From Arthrobacter yangruifuii (GTDB lineage: Bacteria > Actinomycetota > Actinomycetes > Actinomycetales > Micrococcaceae), in the NCBI RefSeq assembly GCF_009192775.1, contig NZ_VTFX01000001.1, positions 372,001 to 436,000 on the forward strand: 64,000 bases of DNA, read 5' to 3'. This document shows positions 53,027 through 61,742 of this stretch, piece after piece (the first letter of the stretch is position 1; each line of letters begins with the position of its first letter). Below the pieces are notes generated by a model. That model was not told the origin of the DNA. It searched no databases and saw nothing but the letters and a program-made list of their open reading frames with translations. Made by a program: the position numbers and the translations under genes.

Positions 53027-54411
53027 CCTGGGCACAGCCGGAGGACCTGGTCGCCGGTGAGCTCACGGCGCTCCGCGAGCAGGGCGCCGCGGAGAGCGGC
53101 ATCGCGCCGATCGAACAGCGGTGGGCGGACGCCGGCGGATCAACGCGGCCCGCGCCGTCGGGGGCAGGCGAGGCCCCCGCCCCTCCGGCACTGCGCGCAC
53201 TTGCCCGCACCCTGCTGGATGAACTGCAGGCCCTGCAGGTACCAAGCGCAGCGGAACCGGACGAGTGGAACGACATTGCCGCCCTGCTCCCTCCGGCCCG
53301 GCCGACCCCGGGGACCGCTGTGGCCTTCGAACGGGTGCACGGCGCCTGGCTGGGCCGCTCCGCCGGATGCCTGCTGGGGAAACCCGTGGAGAAAATCCCC
53401 CGCGAAGGCATAGAACAAATTGCCCGGGCCACCGGGAACTGGCCCATCTCCACCTATTTCACTGCGGCGGGGCTCACCCGGGACCTCGCCGAACGCTGGC
53501 CCTGGAACCGCCGCTCCGCCCCGACCTCGCTGACCGAGAACATTGAGGGGATGCCCGAGGACGATGACCTGAACTTCGCCATCCTCGGGCTCGGGCTGCT
53601 GGAGGCCCACGGCGGGAACCTGACCACCGAACACATTGCGGGAGCCTGGCTCGCCGCCCTGCCGGCGGGCCGGATCTTCACGGCCGAACGCGCCGCCTAC
53701 CGGAACCTCCTCGACGCCCGCGAAATCCCGAACACCGCACGGCACCACAACCCGTACCGCGAATGGATCGGAGCGCTCATCCGCGCCGACGTCCACGGCT
53801 GGGTGCATCCGGGAGATGCACGTGCCGCCGCCGCCTCAGCCTGGACCGATGCCCGGCTCAGCCACACCCGCAACGGTATCTACGGGGAAATGTGGGCCGC
53901 CGCCCTGTGCTCCGCCTCCCTCACCGAGACCACCGCCGACGCCGTGCTGGACGCCGGTGACACCGTCCTGCCGCCGGCCTCCCGCCTCGCCGCCGCGGTG
54001 CGCCTCGGCCGGACCACCGGCCGCTCCCTCGCCCGCGGCCGGCTGACCGAGGCCCGCTCCCTCGATCTCCTTCACCGGGAGTTCGACGGCATGCACTGGG
54101 TCCACACCCTCAACAACGCCGCCCTCATCGCCTGTGCGCTTCAGGCCTACGGTGAGGATTTTGATGCCGCCGTCGCGCTGGCCGTGGCGGGCGGATGGGA
54201 CACCGATTCCGTCGGCGCAACCGTGGGGTCCGTCGTCGGCGGGCTCCTGGGCGCCGGGGCGATCGATGAGGCATGGACCGCTCCGCTGCAGGACCGCATC
54301 GCGACCTCGCTTCCCGGCGGGGCCTCCCGCTCCATCCGGGATCTAGCTGAACGGACCCTCCGATTATCCCGGGGGACCGTCCCGGGCGTCATCGAAAGGA
54401 TGAAGGTATGA
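53017..54411 (+). CDS. ADP-ribosylglycohydrolase-family enzyme 2
   Basis: A 464-residue second member of the ARH fold. A variable N-terminal region (about 1-100) precedes RVHGAWLGRSAGCLLGKPVE. The metal-binding aspartates are in GMPEDDDLNFAIL (Asp182-184) and AGGWDTDSVGATVGS (Asp395, Asp397). It is clearly different from the first copy, so the two probably have separate tasks, or form a heteromer. The GTG at 53017 overlaps the end of copy 1; GGGAGG lies 8 bases before it. The stop overlaps the next start (ATGA). Confidence 0.88.
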   Translation: MRLTWAQPEDLVAGELTALREQGAAESGIAPIEQRWADAGGSTRPAPSGAGEAPAPPALRALARTLLDELQALQVPSAAEPDEWNDIAALLPPARPTPGTAVAFERVHGAWLGRSAGCLLGKPVEKIPREGIEQIARATGNWPISTYFTAAGLTRDLAERWPWNRRSAPTSLTENIEGMPEDDDLNFAILGLGLLEAHGGNLTTEHIAGAWLAALPAGRIFTAERAAYRNLLDAREIPNTARHHNPYREWIGALIRADVHGWVHPGDARAAAASAWTDARLSHTRNGIYGEMWAAALCSASLTETTADAVLDAGDTVLPPASRLAAAVRLGRTTGRSLARGRLTEARSLDLLHREFDGMHWVHTLNNAALIACALQAYGEDFDAAVALAVAGGWDTDSVGATVGSVVGGLLGAGAIDEAWTAPLQDRIATSLPGGASRSIRDLAERTLRLSRGTVPGVIERMKV

Positions 54412-56366
54412 GTGGTGGCTTCGACCCCCTACGGCCGCGCGAATACGACCTGCCCACCCGGGTACCCCTCGAGACTGACCTGGCAGCCGGGGATGCTGCG
54501 CTCACCCTCGACGACGCGAAGATCTTCGCGGCCCCGTCCAACTCCCGTGACCTGGCCCGCTGGCGGGAGCAGCTCACCGCCTGGCGGAACGGCGCGAGGG
54601 AACGCTTCGTTGGCCCCAGCCGGTACGACGACGGCGCGTCTGCCTGGGCGAGCCGGTGCTTCGCCGTGGCGCAGGTCTGGCTGTGGGACGAACTCTTTTT
54701 CGACTTCCAGTCGCAGCGGTTTACTCCGGGGCGCTTCCTCGCCGACGCCCGCGAACGGTTCGGCGGGTTGGACGGCGTTGTGCTGTGGCACGCCTATCCG
54801 GTCATCGGCATCGATGACCGGAACCAGTGGGACTTCTACAACGTGCCGGGACTTCCCGAAGCCGCCGAGGCGCTGCACGCCTCGGGAGTGGCCGTGTTCC
54901 TGGCCTACATGCCGTGGGACACGGGAACCCGCCGCGGCGGTGATGACGCCAGCGAGCTCGCGGCGGCGGTGCGCCGCATCGGCGCGGACAGCGTTTTCCT
55001 GGACACGCTGAGGAAAGCCGACCGGGCGCTCGTCGAGGTCCTGGATGCTGCCCGTCCCGGCATCGGCCTCGAGGGCGAGTCGAAGCTCACCACCGGGCGG
55101 ATCGCCGACCACACGCTGTCCTGGGCGCAGTGGTTCGCGGACTCCGAGACCCCCGGCGTTCTCCGTGCACGGTGGTTTGAGCGCCGGCACATGCAGCACC
55201 ACATCCGCCGCTGGCACCGGAACCACGCCGTGGAACTGCGCTCGGCCTGGCTCAACGGTGTCGGCATTGTGGTGTGGGAGGTCGTTTTCGGTGCGTGGGT
55301 GGGCTGGAATGACCGGGATGCCGCCACCCTGCGCCGGATGCTGCCCGTCCAACGCGGTTTCCACCGCTGGCTGGTGGAGGGGGAGTGGACGCCGCTAACT
55401 GTAACGGCGGATCCGCTCGTCGGATCGACCTTTGAGCTCAACGGTGTCACGCTGCTGCTCCTGGCCAACACTTCGGACGAGGACGCCAAGTATCCCCTGG
55501 CCGGCAGCGGCTGGGCGGCGCTGCATGACGGCGACACTGCCGACGTGGTCACCGTGCCCGCGAACGGGATAGCCGCTGCCGTGCAGGTCAGTGCCGGCGC
55601 CGCCGTCCCCCCGCAGATCGACGCCGTCCGGGCCATGCTCTCCGGGAAAACGGCCGAGCATGATGCTTCCTTCCGGCACCGCCCCGCACAGCGCCTGCCC
55701 GCACCCCGCTGGAACGGTCCGGTGGCCCCGGCCTCGGCGTCCATGGTTACGGTTTCGGCCGGCACCTACACCCTGACCCTGCGGTACCGGATGCGGGAAA
55801 CCGGCATGTATGACGGGGCGCCCTACGTCGACGAGTGGAAACCGCTCTCGCCCCGGCTCCACGACCAGCGCACGCTGGAGCGGACCGTGACGGTTCCGGT
55901 TCCGGTGCAGGTCGCGGCGGCCGAGGTAAGCGAGGCGGAGTACGCCCGGTTTCTCGACACTCTCGGCGAGCCCACACAGGCCCGCGACCCCGACCGTCCG
56001 GCCACCCGGGTCACCTTCGCCCGGGCCAGGGACTATGCGGCCTGGGCCGGCGGCCGCCTTCCATCCGAGGACGAGTGGCAGCTCGCCGCCGCCCTGCCCG
56101 GCTTCGTCCGCAGAACCCCGGAGGTGTGGAACTGGACCGAGTCCGAGCACTCCGACGGCCGTACCCGCTTCGTCATGCTCAAAGGCGGCAGCGCACACCG
56201 CAGCGAGGGATCCAACTGGTATTTCGACGGCGGGGTGCAGCCGCCGGAGTTCAGTGCCAAGCTGCTGCTGCCCGGACTCGGTCTGGACGCGTCCACGTCG
56301 ATCGGTTTCCGGATCTGCAGGGATCAGGCCCCGGATTGGAACGCCGGCGAAGGGGTTCCCGGATGA
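54408..56366 (+). CDS. TIM-barrel glycosidase-like protein with C-terminal SUMF/FGE-type domain
   Basis: A 652-residue fusion. The N-terminal part (about 60-370) looks like a glycoside-hydrolase TIM barrel: VVLWHAYPVIGIDDRNQWDF, VAVFLAYMPWDTGTRRGG, ADSVFLDTLRKAD and PGIGLEGESKLTTG offer candidate catalytic Asp and Glu residues. A beta-rich linker (about 370-480) leads to an FGE-sulfatase/SUMF-type C-type-lectin-like domain (about 500-640; VSEAEYARFLDTLG, RDYAAWAGGRLPSEDEWQLA, SIGFRICRD). The cysteine pair needed for formylglycine formation is missing, so this domain is probably structural or ligand binding. It overlaps both neighbours by four bases. Confidence 0.78.
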   Translation: MSGGFDPLRPREYDLPTRVPLETDLAAGDAALTLDDAKIFAAPSNSRDLARWREQLTAWRNGARERFVGPSRYDDGASAWASRCFAVAQVWLWDELFFDFQSQRFTPGRFLADARERFGGLDGVVLWHAYPVIGIDDRNQWDFYNVPGLPEAAEALHASGVAVFLAYMPWDTGTRRGGDDASELAAAVRRIGADSVFLDTLRKADRALVEVLDAARPGIGLEGESKLTTGRIADHTLSWAQWFADSETPGVLRARWFERRHMQHHIRRWHRNHAVELRSAWLNGVGIVVWEVVFGAWVGWNDRDAATLRRMLPVQRGFHRWLVEGEWTPLTVTADPLVGSTFELNGVTLLLLANTSDEDAKYPLAGSGWAALHDGDTADVVTVPANGIAAAVQVSAGAAVPPQIDAVRAMLSGKTAEHDASFRHRPAQRLPAPRWNGPVAPASASMVTVSAGTYTLTLRYRMRETGMYDGAPYVDEWKPLSPRLHDQRTLERTVTVPVPVQVAAAEVSEAEYARFLDTLGEPTQARDPDRPATRVTFARARDYAAWAGGRLPSEDEWQLAAALPGFVRRTPEVWNWTESEHSDGRTRFVMLKGGSAHRSEGSNWYFDGGVQPPEFSAKLLLPGLGLDASTSIGFRICRDQAPDWNAGEGVPG

Positions 56367-57550
56367 ATCCGCTCACCGGACTGCGCGTAGTGGACGCCTC
56401 CACCCTTTTCGCCGGCCCGCTGGCAGCCATGCATCTGGGTGACATGGGAGCCGACGTGGTCAAGGTGGAGCATCCGCACCGCCCGGACCCGGCACGCAGC
56501 CACGGGCCGAGCAAGGACGGGCAGAACCTCTGGTGGAAAACGCTCGGGCGCAACAAGCGCACCGTCGCGATTGACCTGCACACCGACGGCGGACGGGACG
56601 CGTTTCTGCGTCTGGCGCGGACCGCGGACGTGGTGATTGAGAACTTCCGCCCCGGCACGCTCGAACGCTGGGGGCTGGACTACGCCGCCTTGTCCGCCAG
56701 CAACCCCGGACTGATCCTTGCCCGCGTCACGGGATTCGGGCAGATCGGCCCGTATCACCGGCGGCCGGGATTCGGCACGCTGGCCGAGGCGATGAGCGGC
56801 TTCGCCTCCTCCACCGGCGAACCGGATGGCCCGCCGACACTTCCGCCGTTCGGGCTGGCCGACGGCGTTGCGTCCCTCGCCACCGCCTACGCGGTCATGG
56901 TCGCCCTGCACGCCCGGGAGAGGGACGGCAAAGGCCAGGAGGTCGACGTCGCGATCATCGAGCCGATCCTTGCAATGCTCGGTCCGCAGATCACGCGGTG
57001 GGACCAATTGGGAACCGTGCAGCCGCGCACGGGAAACCGCTCGGACAACAACGCACCGCGCAACGCCTACCGCACCGGCGACGGGTCCTGGGTGGCGGTC
57101 TCCGCGAGTGCACAGTCCATCGCCGAGCGCGTGGTCACCCTGGCCGGCCGGCCGGAACTCGCGGACGAGCCCTGGTTCGCCAGCGGCGCGGCCCGCGCCG
57201 AGCACGCCGACCTCCTGGACGACGTCGTCGGCTCCTGGATCGCCCGGCACTCCCGGGAGGAGGTCATCGCCGCCTTCGAGGCAGCGGACGCCGCCGTGGC
57301 ACCCATTTACGATCCGTCCGACATTGTGGCCGACCCCCAGTTCAACGCGCTGGGAACCATCCACCGGATCAAGGACGCCGAGCTGGGCGACATGGCCATG
57401 CAGGGGCCGCTGTTCCGGATGTCCCGGGATGAGGCCCGGATCGCGTTTACCGGAAGGGCGCACGGAGCGGACACGGAGGAGGTACTCACTGAACTGGGCT
57501 ACTCGGCGACCGAACTCGCGGCGCTCCGCGGGAACGGAAGCATCGGATGA
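56363..57550 (+). CDS. CaiB/BaiF-type (family III) CoA-transferase
   Basis: A 395-residue family III CoA-transferase. It opens LTGLRVVDASTLFAGPLAAMHLGDMGADVVKVE (two adjoining segments of the family start), with NKRTVAIDLHTDGGRDAF, PGLILARVTGFGQIGPYHRR and the expected catalytic Asp in PPFGLADGVASL. These enzymes move CoA between acyl-CoAs and acids such as succinate, citramalate, itaconate or mesaconate. It sits between the glycosidase-like fusion and a CitE-type lyase with ATGA overlaps, so it probably loads CoA on the acid that the lyase then cleaves. Confidence 0.93.
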   Translation: MNPLTGLRVVDASTLFAGPLAAMHLGDMGADVVKVEHPHRPDPARSHGPSKDGQNLWWKTLGRNKRTVAIDLHTDGGRDAFLRLARTADVVIENFRPGTLERWGLDYAALSASNPGLILARVTGFGQIGPYHRRPGFGTLAEAMSGFASSTGEPDGPPTLPPFGLADGVASLATAYAVMVALHARERDGKGQEVDVAIIEPILAMLGPQITRWDQLGTVQPRTGNRSDNNAPRNAYRTGDGSWVAVSASAQSIAERVVTLAGRPELADEPWFASGAARAEHADLLDDVVGSWIARHSREEVIAAFEAADAAVAPIYDPSDIVADPQFNALGTIHRIKDAELGDMAMQGPLFRMSRDEARIAFTGRAHGADTEEVLTELGYSATELAALRGNGSIG

Positions 57551-58410
57551 GCCGGCCGGTCATCGTGGCACTCTACGCACCGGCGGACCGTCCGGAGCGG
57601 TTCGACAAGGCCCTGCGCGCGGGGGCGGACGCGGTCATCGTGGACCTTGAGGACGCCGTGGCTGCCTCGCACAAAGCATCCGCCCGGGCGGCACTGGCTG
57701 ACTTTGCCGCGTGCTGGGAGGCCTGCGGTGCAGGTGCTCCCGCCGTCCAGGTGCGGCTGAACGCCGCCGGATCCGCTGAGCATCAGGCCGACCTCGCCGC
57801 GGTTGCCGGGCTGCCCTCGGTCTTCGGGGTCCGGCTGCCGAAGACCTCCTCGGCCGGGGACATTGCCGCACTCCGGGCTGCGCTGCCGGGGCGGGAGGTG
57901 CACGCCCTGCTCGAATCGGCCCTGGCGGTTGAGCGGGCCTTCGAGATCGCCTGCTCCGGGGTCTCCACCCTCGCGTCCGGCGAAGCGGACCTGCGCGCCG
58001 AACTCGGGGTTCCCGCCGGTCCGGCCGGAGAAGCGGGCCTGGCCTGGTCCCGCAGCCGCATCGTGAATGCGGCCGCTGCTGCCGGGCTGCCCGCTCCGCT
58101 GATGGCCGTCTACGCCGACGTTGCGGATCTTGGCGGACTGGAAGCCAGTTGCCGCACCGGCCGCGGCCTGGGCTTCGGCGGCCGGACTGCCGTGCATCCG
58201 CGCCAGCTGGAGGTCATCCGCCGCGTGTTTACCCCGGACGCCGCGGAGGTGGCGCGTGCACGGCGCATTATCGACGGCGTGCGAACCGCGGCGGCAGACG
58301 GAACCGGAGCCTTTGTGCTGGCGGACGGAACCTTCATTGACGTGGCGATGGTGCGGGCCGCCAAGCGGGTCATCGCCCTGGCCGGCCCGGAGCGGAGGAT
58401 GGACCGCTGA
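57547..58410 (+). CDS. CitE-type lyase (HpcH/HpaI family)
   Basis: A 287-residue lyase of the citrate lyase beta/citramalyl-CoA/malyl-CoA group. Recognisable are ADAVIVDLEDAVAASHK, VRLNAAG, LLESALAVERAFEIA and the metal-binding ASGEADLRAELG. The partner CoA-transferase suggests that it cleaves a hydroxyacyl-CoA into acetyl-CoA (or a homologue) and a keto acid, as citramalyl-CoA lyase does. It ends the nine-gene operon and is followed by a hairpin. Confidence 0.92.
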   Translation: MSRPVIVALYAPADRPERFDKALRAGADAVIVDLEDAVAASHKASARAALADFAACWEACGAGAPAVQVRLNAAGSAEHQADLAAVAGLPSVFGVRLPKTSSAGDIAALRAALPGREVHALLESALAVERAFEIACSGVSTLASGEADLRAELGVPAGPAGEAGLAWSRSRIVNAAAAAGLPAPLMAVYADVADLGGLEASCRTGRGLGFGGRTAVHPRQLEVIRRVFTPDAAEVARARRIIDGVRTAAADGTGAFVLADGTFIDVAMVRAAKRVIALAGPERRMDR

Positions 58411-58415
58411 CGGGG

Positions 58416-58435
58416 GCGGGGAAGTCCTTCCCCGC
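58416..58435. terminator. Hairpin at the end of the nine-gene operon
   Basis: GCGGGGAA (58416-58423) and TTCCCCGC (58428-58435) form a perfect 8-bp stem with a GTCC loop just after the CitE-type stop. A T-run is missing. Confidence 0.6.
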
Positions 58436-58466
58436 AAACGGCATCCCCGCCCATTAGATTAGGGGC

Positions 58467-59153
58467 ATGACTGCTGCGGGAGCTGTGCTGGAGATATCCC
58501 AACTGCTGGTGGGGTACGCCGGTGCGCCCGTGTGCGGCGCCATCACCGCCCGTGCCGACGCCGGGGAAATCCTCGGCGTGGTGGGTTTCAACGGGGCCGG
58601 TAAATCCACCGCCGCCCGCACCATCGCCGGAAAGCAGCAGATGCTGGACGGCGAAGTGCGCCTGCACGGCCTGCCGGTCAACGAGGACGCCATCCCGTTC
58701 CGCCGCGAGGTGGCCGCCCTCTTTGACGAGGACGCTTTCTTCCCGTCCCTGTCACTGCGCGAACACCTGCAGCTGGTGGCCCGCGGCCATTCGGTCCCGG
58801 ACCCGGATGCCGCCGTCGACGCGGAACTGGACTTTTTCGGCCTGCAGGACCGCGCCGGCGCCGTTCCGGATTCCATCTCGTCCGGCCAGCGCCGCCGGCT
58901 GCTGCTCGCCTCGGCATTCATCCGCCCCTCCTCGCTGCTCATCCTCGACGAACCCGAGCAGCGCCTGGACCCGGTGATGCGCGAACGGGTGGGGTTACGC
59001 ATCCGGAAGTACGCCGACGACGGCGGCACGGTACTGCTGGTGACGCACGATCCCGCCCTGCTCCTGGCGACGGCGGGACGCTGCCTGCTGATCGATGACG
59101 AGGTCCGGGAGATTGACCCGGCCCGCGCCGCCGCTGAAATTGCCGGGAAATAG
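58467..59153 (+). CDS. ABC-type ATP-binding subunit paired with the DUF6297 protein
   Basis: A 228-residue ATPase with Walker A GVVGFNGAGKSTAAR, signature ISSGQRRRLLLA, Walker B SLLILDEPEQRLDP and the switch His in LVTHDP. The signature is the less usual SSGQRRR, as in CcmA/drug-efflux type ATPases. It lies 3 bases before the membrane gene, so they form one transporter or membrane-remodelling unit of unknown substrate. Confidence 0.92.
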   Translation: MTAAGAVLEISQLLVGYAGAPVCGAITARADAGEILGVVGFNGAGKSTAARTIAGKQQMLDGEVRLHGLPVNEDAIPFRREVAALFDEDAFFPSLSLREHLQLVARGHSVPDPDAAVDAELDFFGLQDRAGAVPDSISSGQRRRLLLASAFIRPSSLLILDEPEQRLDPVMRERVGLRIRKYADDGGTVLLVTHDPALLLATAGRCLLIDDEVREIDPARAAAEIAGK

Positions 59154-59156
59154 CGC

Positions 59157-60734
59157 ATGGCCAGCACCACCGCCGCACCGGCCCGGTTCAACCCCGCCCG
59201 CTACACCCATGCGGCATCGCGGAGCCACCGCCGCGGCAGCACCCGGATCCGGGACGTGTTGCTGGATGCCTACGCCACGCTGCTGGGGGTGGCGACCGTC
59301 CTGGCGCTGGCCGGGGGACTGGTCCTGGCCCTGCGGGACCAGGTGGCGCTTGCCCTGGGCACCGGTGCCGGTGCCCGGTGGTCGGTGGTTTCGGCGGAAT
59401 GGGCCGGCCTGCCCGACGGCGCCGCGGTCACCGTCCTGCTGTTCGCAGCCCTGGCTGCAGTGCTGACCGGGGCGCGGAAGCTGGGCCCCGTGGCCGTGCC
59501 CTCGGCCGAGGGGTACTGGTGGCTGAGCCTGCCGGTGGACCGGCGCCCGTTCCTCGCCGGACGGCTGCTGCGCCGGATGGCCCTGGTCTGGGCGGCCGGT
59601 GCGGTGCTGTATCTGCCGGTCGGGGTGATTACCGATCTGCAGGCCACCTTCCCCGGCCAGCTCGCCGGCGCCGCCGTCTTCGGGCTGGCTGCGGTCTGTG
59701 CGCTGTTGCTGGCGGGGCTGCGCCAGTCGGCCGGAGCAGGCGGGGCATACGGGGCATACGGGGCATTCGGCTCTTCCGGAGCGGCCCGTGCACTCGGCAC
59801 GGCCGGGGCGCTGCTGCTGCTGGCCCTGCTGAGTTTCCTTCCCCGGCAGGCCGCTGCCGGCGCGGTCTGGCCGGCCGCCGTGGTGCTGGCCGCCGTCGTC
59901 GGACTGGCGCTGTGGGTCTACACCCGGATGGAGGCCATCCCGGGGCGCGAACTGATCCGCGGCGGCGGGGTCTCCGGGCATGCCGGCGCAGCGCTGTACC
60001 TGATGGATACCAACGAGCTCGGGCGGGCGTTCGCCGGTACCCCGCGCACCGGAACCACATCCCGTGCCCGCCGCTGGTACGCGAGGGGAACCCGCACCCC
60101 CTTCAGTGCGCTGCTCAGGGCGGATGCCACCGCGTTCCTGCGCACCCCCGGGCTCTGGGGCCGTCCCGTGCTGCTGCTCCTGCTGTGTGTTGCCGTTCTG
60201 GTTGCCGCAGGCTCGCAGCCGGCGCTGATGCAGCTGGCCGTCATCCTGCTCACCATCTGTGCTGCCGTCCCGGCTTTGGGGGCGCTGGCCCGCCAGACCG
60301 CCATCACTCCCGGCCTGGATGCATTGCTGCCGCTGTCCCCGTCACTGGTGCGGCTGAGCCGGACGGCGCTGCCCGCCGCCGCCCTCGTCCTGTGGACCGC
60401 GCTGTTCTGCACCGTCCTCGTTCTGCTGGGGGCGGGCAGTCCGGCGCTGATCGGGCTGGGAGCGCTCGCCGGTCCGGGGTTCGGTGCGGCGGCGGTGCGC
60501 GGCGCCTACCGTCCGCTGCCGGATTGGACAGCTCCGCCTGCGGAAACCGTGTTCGGTCCGGTGCCGACGGCGCAGACCGGGTCCCTGGCCCGGGGCCTGG
60601 ACACCATTTTGCTGGCCGCCGTGCCGTTGCTGCTGGGCCTGTTCCTGGGCTACGTTCCGGGAGCACTGCTGCTGGCCCAGGCGGCTTTCTCCGCCGGCTG
60701 CGTCCTGATGGTGATGTATTCGAATCCCAAGTAA
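59157..60734 (+). CDS. DUF6297-type multi-pass membrane protein (ABC permease partner)
   Basis: A 525-residue polytopic protein with about 11-12 hydrophobic helices, starting near residue 40 (LLGVATVLALAGGLVLALRD) and including WLSLPVDRRPFLAGRLLRRM, typical of DUF6297 proteins paired with an ABC ATPase in actinobacteria. A central cytoplasmic part (about 250-310) carries charged residues. A short GAYGAYGAF slippage-like repeat is seen around residues 200-208. The permease role is inferred from the coupled ATPase gene. Confidence 0.85.
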   Translation: MASTTAAPARFNPARYTHAASRSHRRGSTRIRDVLLDAYATLLGVATVLALAGGLVLALRDQVALALGTGAGARWSVVSAEWAGLPDGAAVTVLLFAALAAVLTGARKLGPVAVPSAEGYWWLSLPVDRRPFLAGRLLRRMALVWAAGAVLYLPVGVITDLQATFPGQLAGAAVFGLAAVCALLLAGLRQSAGAGGAYGAYGAFGSSGAARALGTAGALLLLALLSFLPRQAAAGAVWPAAVVLAAVVGLALWVYTRMEAIPGRELIRGGGVSGHAGAALYLMDTNELGRAFAGTPRTGTTSRARRWYARGTRTPFSALLRADATAFLRTPGLWGRPVLLLLLCVAVLVAAGSQPALMQLAVILLTICAAVPALGALARQTAITPGLDALLPLSPSLVRLSRTALPAAALVLWTALFCTVLVLLGAGSPALIGLGALAGPGFGAAAVRGAYRPLPDWTAPPAETVFGPVPTAQTGSLARGLDTILLAAVPLLLGLFLGYVPGALLLAQAAFSAGCVLMVMYSNPK

Positions 60735-60839
60735 CGGGCATTGAAAGCCTTGCCGGAAATCCAAAGGAATGTGTCGTCGTCGTTATTCTTCTTTTGCTGG
60801 AGGGATCCGCGGTTTCCGTCGGCGAATATGTATCCGGCG

Positions 60840-60861
60840 TTCCGATTTCCTTCTATCGGAA
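60840..60861. repeat. 7-bp inverted repeat in the leader of the TM2-Ltp gene
   Basis: TTCCGAT (60840-60846) and ATCGGAA (60855-60861) are separated by a pyrimidine loop. It lies 64 bases before the TM2-Ltp start codon, in an unusually AT-rich stretch (60735-60924). It could be an operator or a leader hairpin. Confidence 0.45.
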
Positions 60862-60924
60862 CTGCATGGCAGGATTCGGTCACGTAAGCAGACTTCATTC
60901 CCGAAACAAAGGCACACGACCGTT

Positions 60925-61698
60925 ATGAGCACTGCCGCACCTACTTATATGCCTCCAGCCAAGGCCACGCAGAAGAAATTTGTCGTGACGTGGCTGCTCG
61001 CGCTCTTCCTGGGCGGGCTCGGTGTCGACAGGTTCTATTTGGGAAAGATCGGGACCGGCGTCCTGAAGCTCCTGACGGGAGGCGGGTTCGGGATCTGGTC
61101 ACTGGTGGATCTGATCATCACCTTGACCGGTAACCAGAAGGACAAAGAAGGCCGTCCGCTCGAGGGTTACAAAGAGAGCAAGAAGATGGCGTGGATCGTC
61201 ACGGCTGTCGTCTGGGTTCTCAGTGTGATCCTTTCGTTGATCATGATGTTCACCGTGACGGCGACAATTAAGACTGCCATTGAGGAAAGCAACGAATCCT
61301 CCGGCGCCGGTACTGTATCGACCCCGGCTCCGGACTACTCCGCGCCGACCCAGGCCGCCCCCGCTGCTCCCGCCGCGCCTGCCGCACCGAGGAATGATGA
61401 CAAATTGCAGGCTTTGAACAGTGCCCAGTTCTTCAGCGACAGCCAGCACATGAGCAAGGCAGGCATCTACGAGCAGCTCAGCGGGGAATACGGCCAGTAC
61501 ACCCCGGAGGCGGGGCAGTACGCCATCGACAACGTCACCGCCGACTTCAAAACCAACGCACTGGAATACGCAAAGGTGCTCAACGAGGAAATGGACATGC
61601 CGAAGGAGGAGCTCCGGGAGTACCTCGCCAGCACTGACGAATACGGGGTAATGTTCACCCCCGAGGAAGCCGACTACGCGATCGAGAACCTGAAGTAG
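60925..61698 (+). CDS. TM2-domain protein with C-terminal Ltp-type repeats
   Basis: A 257-residue membrane protein. The TM2 domain (about 15-75) has FLGGLGVDRFYLGKIGTGVLK, and a third helix follows near 90-115. An Ala/Pro-rich linker (about 130-155) leads to two Ltp-type helical repeats, one starting AQFFSDSQHMSKAGIYEQLS, the other around NALEYAKVLNEEMDMPKEEL and ending FTPEEADYAIENL. Ltp repeats occur in a streptococcal prophage lipoprotein that blocks phage DNA injection and in many actinobacterial surface proteins. Here a TM2 anchor replaces the lipid anchor. Base composition of its leader is lower in GC than that of its neighbours. Confidence 0.88.
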   Translation: MSTAAPTYMPPAKATQKKFVVTWLLALFLGGLGVDRFYLGKIGTGVLKLLTGGGFGIWSLVDLIITLTGNQKDKEGRPLEGYKESKKMAWIVTAVVWVLSVILSLIMMFTVTATIKTAIEESNESSGAGTVSTPAPDYSAPTQAAPAAPAAPAAPRNDDKLQALNSAQFFSDSQHMSKAGIYEQLSGEYGQYTPEAGQYAIDNVTADFKTNALEYAKVLNEEMDMPKEELREYLASTDEYGVMFTPEEADYAIENLK

Positions 61699-61716
61699 CC
61701 GCCGTAGCCGGACTCT

Positions 61717-61742
61717 CGCCGGCGTCCTACACGACGCCGGCG
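61717..61742. terminator. Bidirectional hairpin between convergent genes
   Basis: CGCCGGCGTC (61717-61726) and GACGCCGGCG (61733-61742) form a perfect 10-bp stem. It overlaps the end of the DUF4386 gene and follows the TM2-Ltp stop by 18 bases. Confidence 0.7.

Noticed and set aside
51851-54411. Toxin-antitoxin or antiphage reading of the ARH genes
   Set aside because: No ADP-ribosyltransferase partner is adjacent and both genes sit inside a sugar-import operon.
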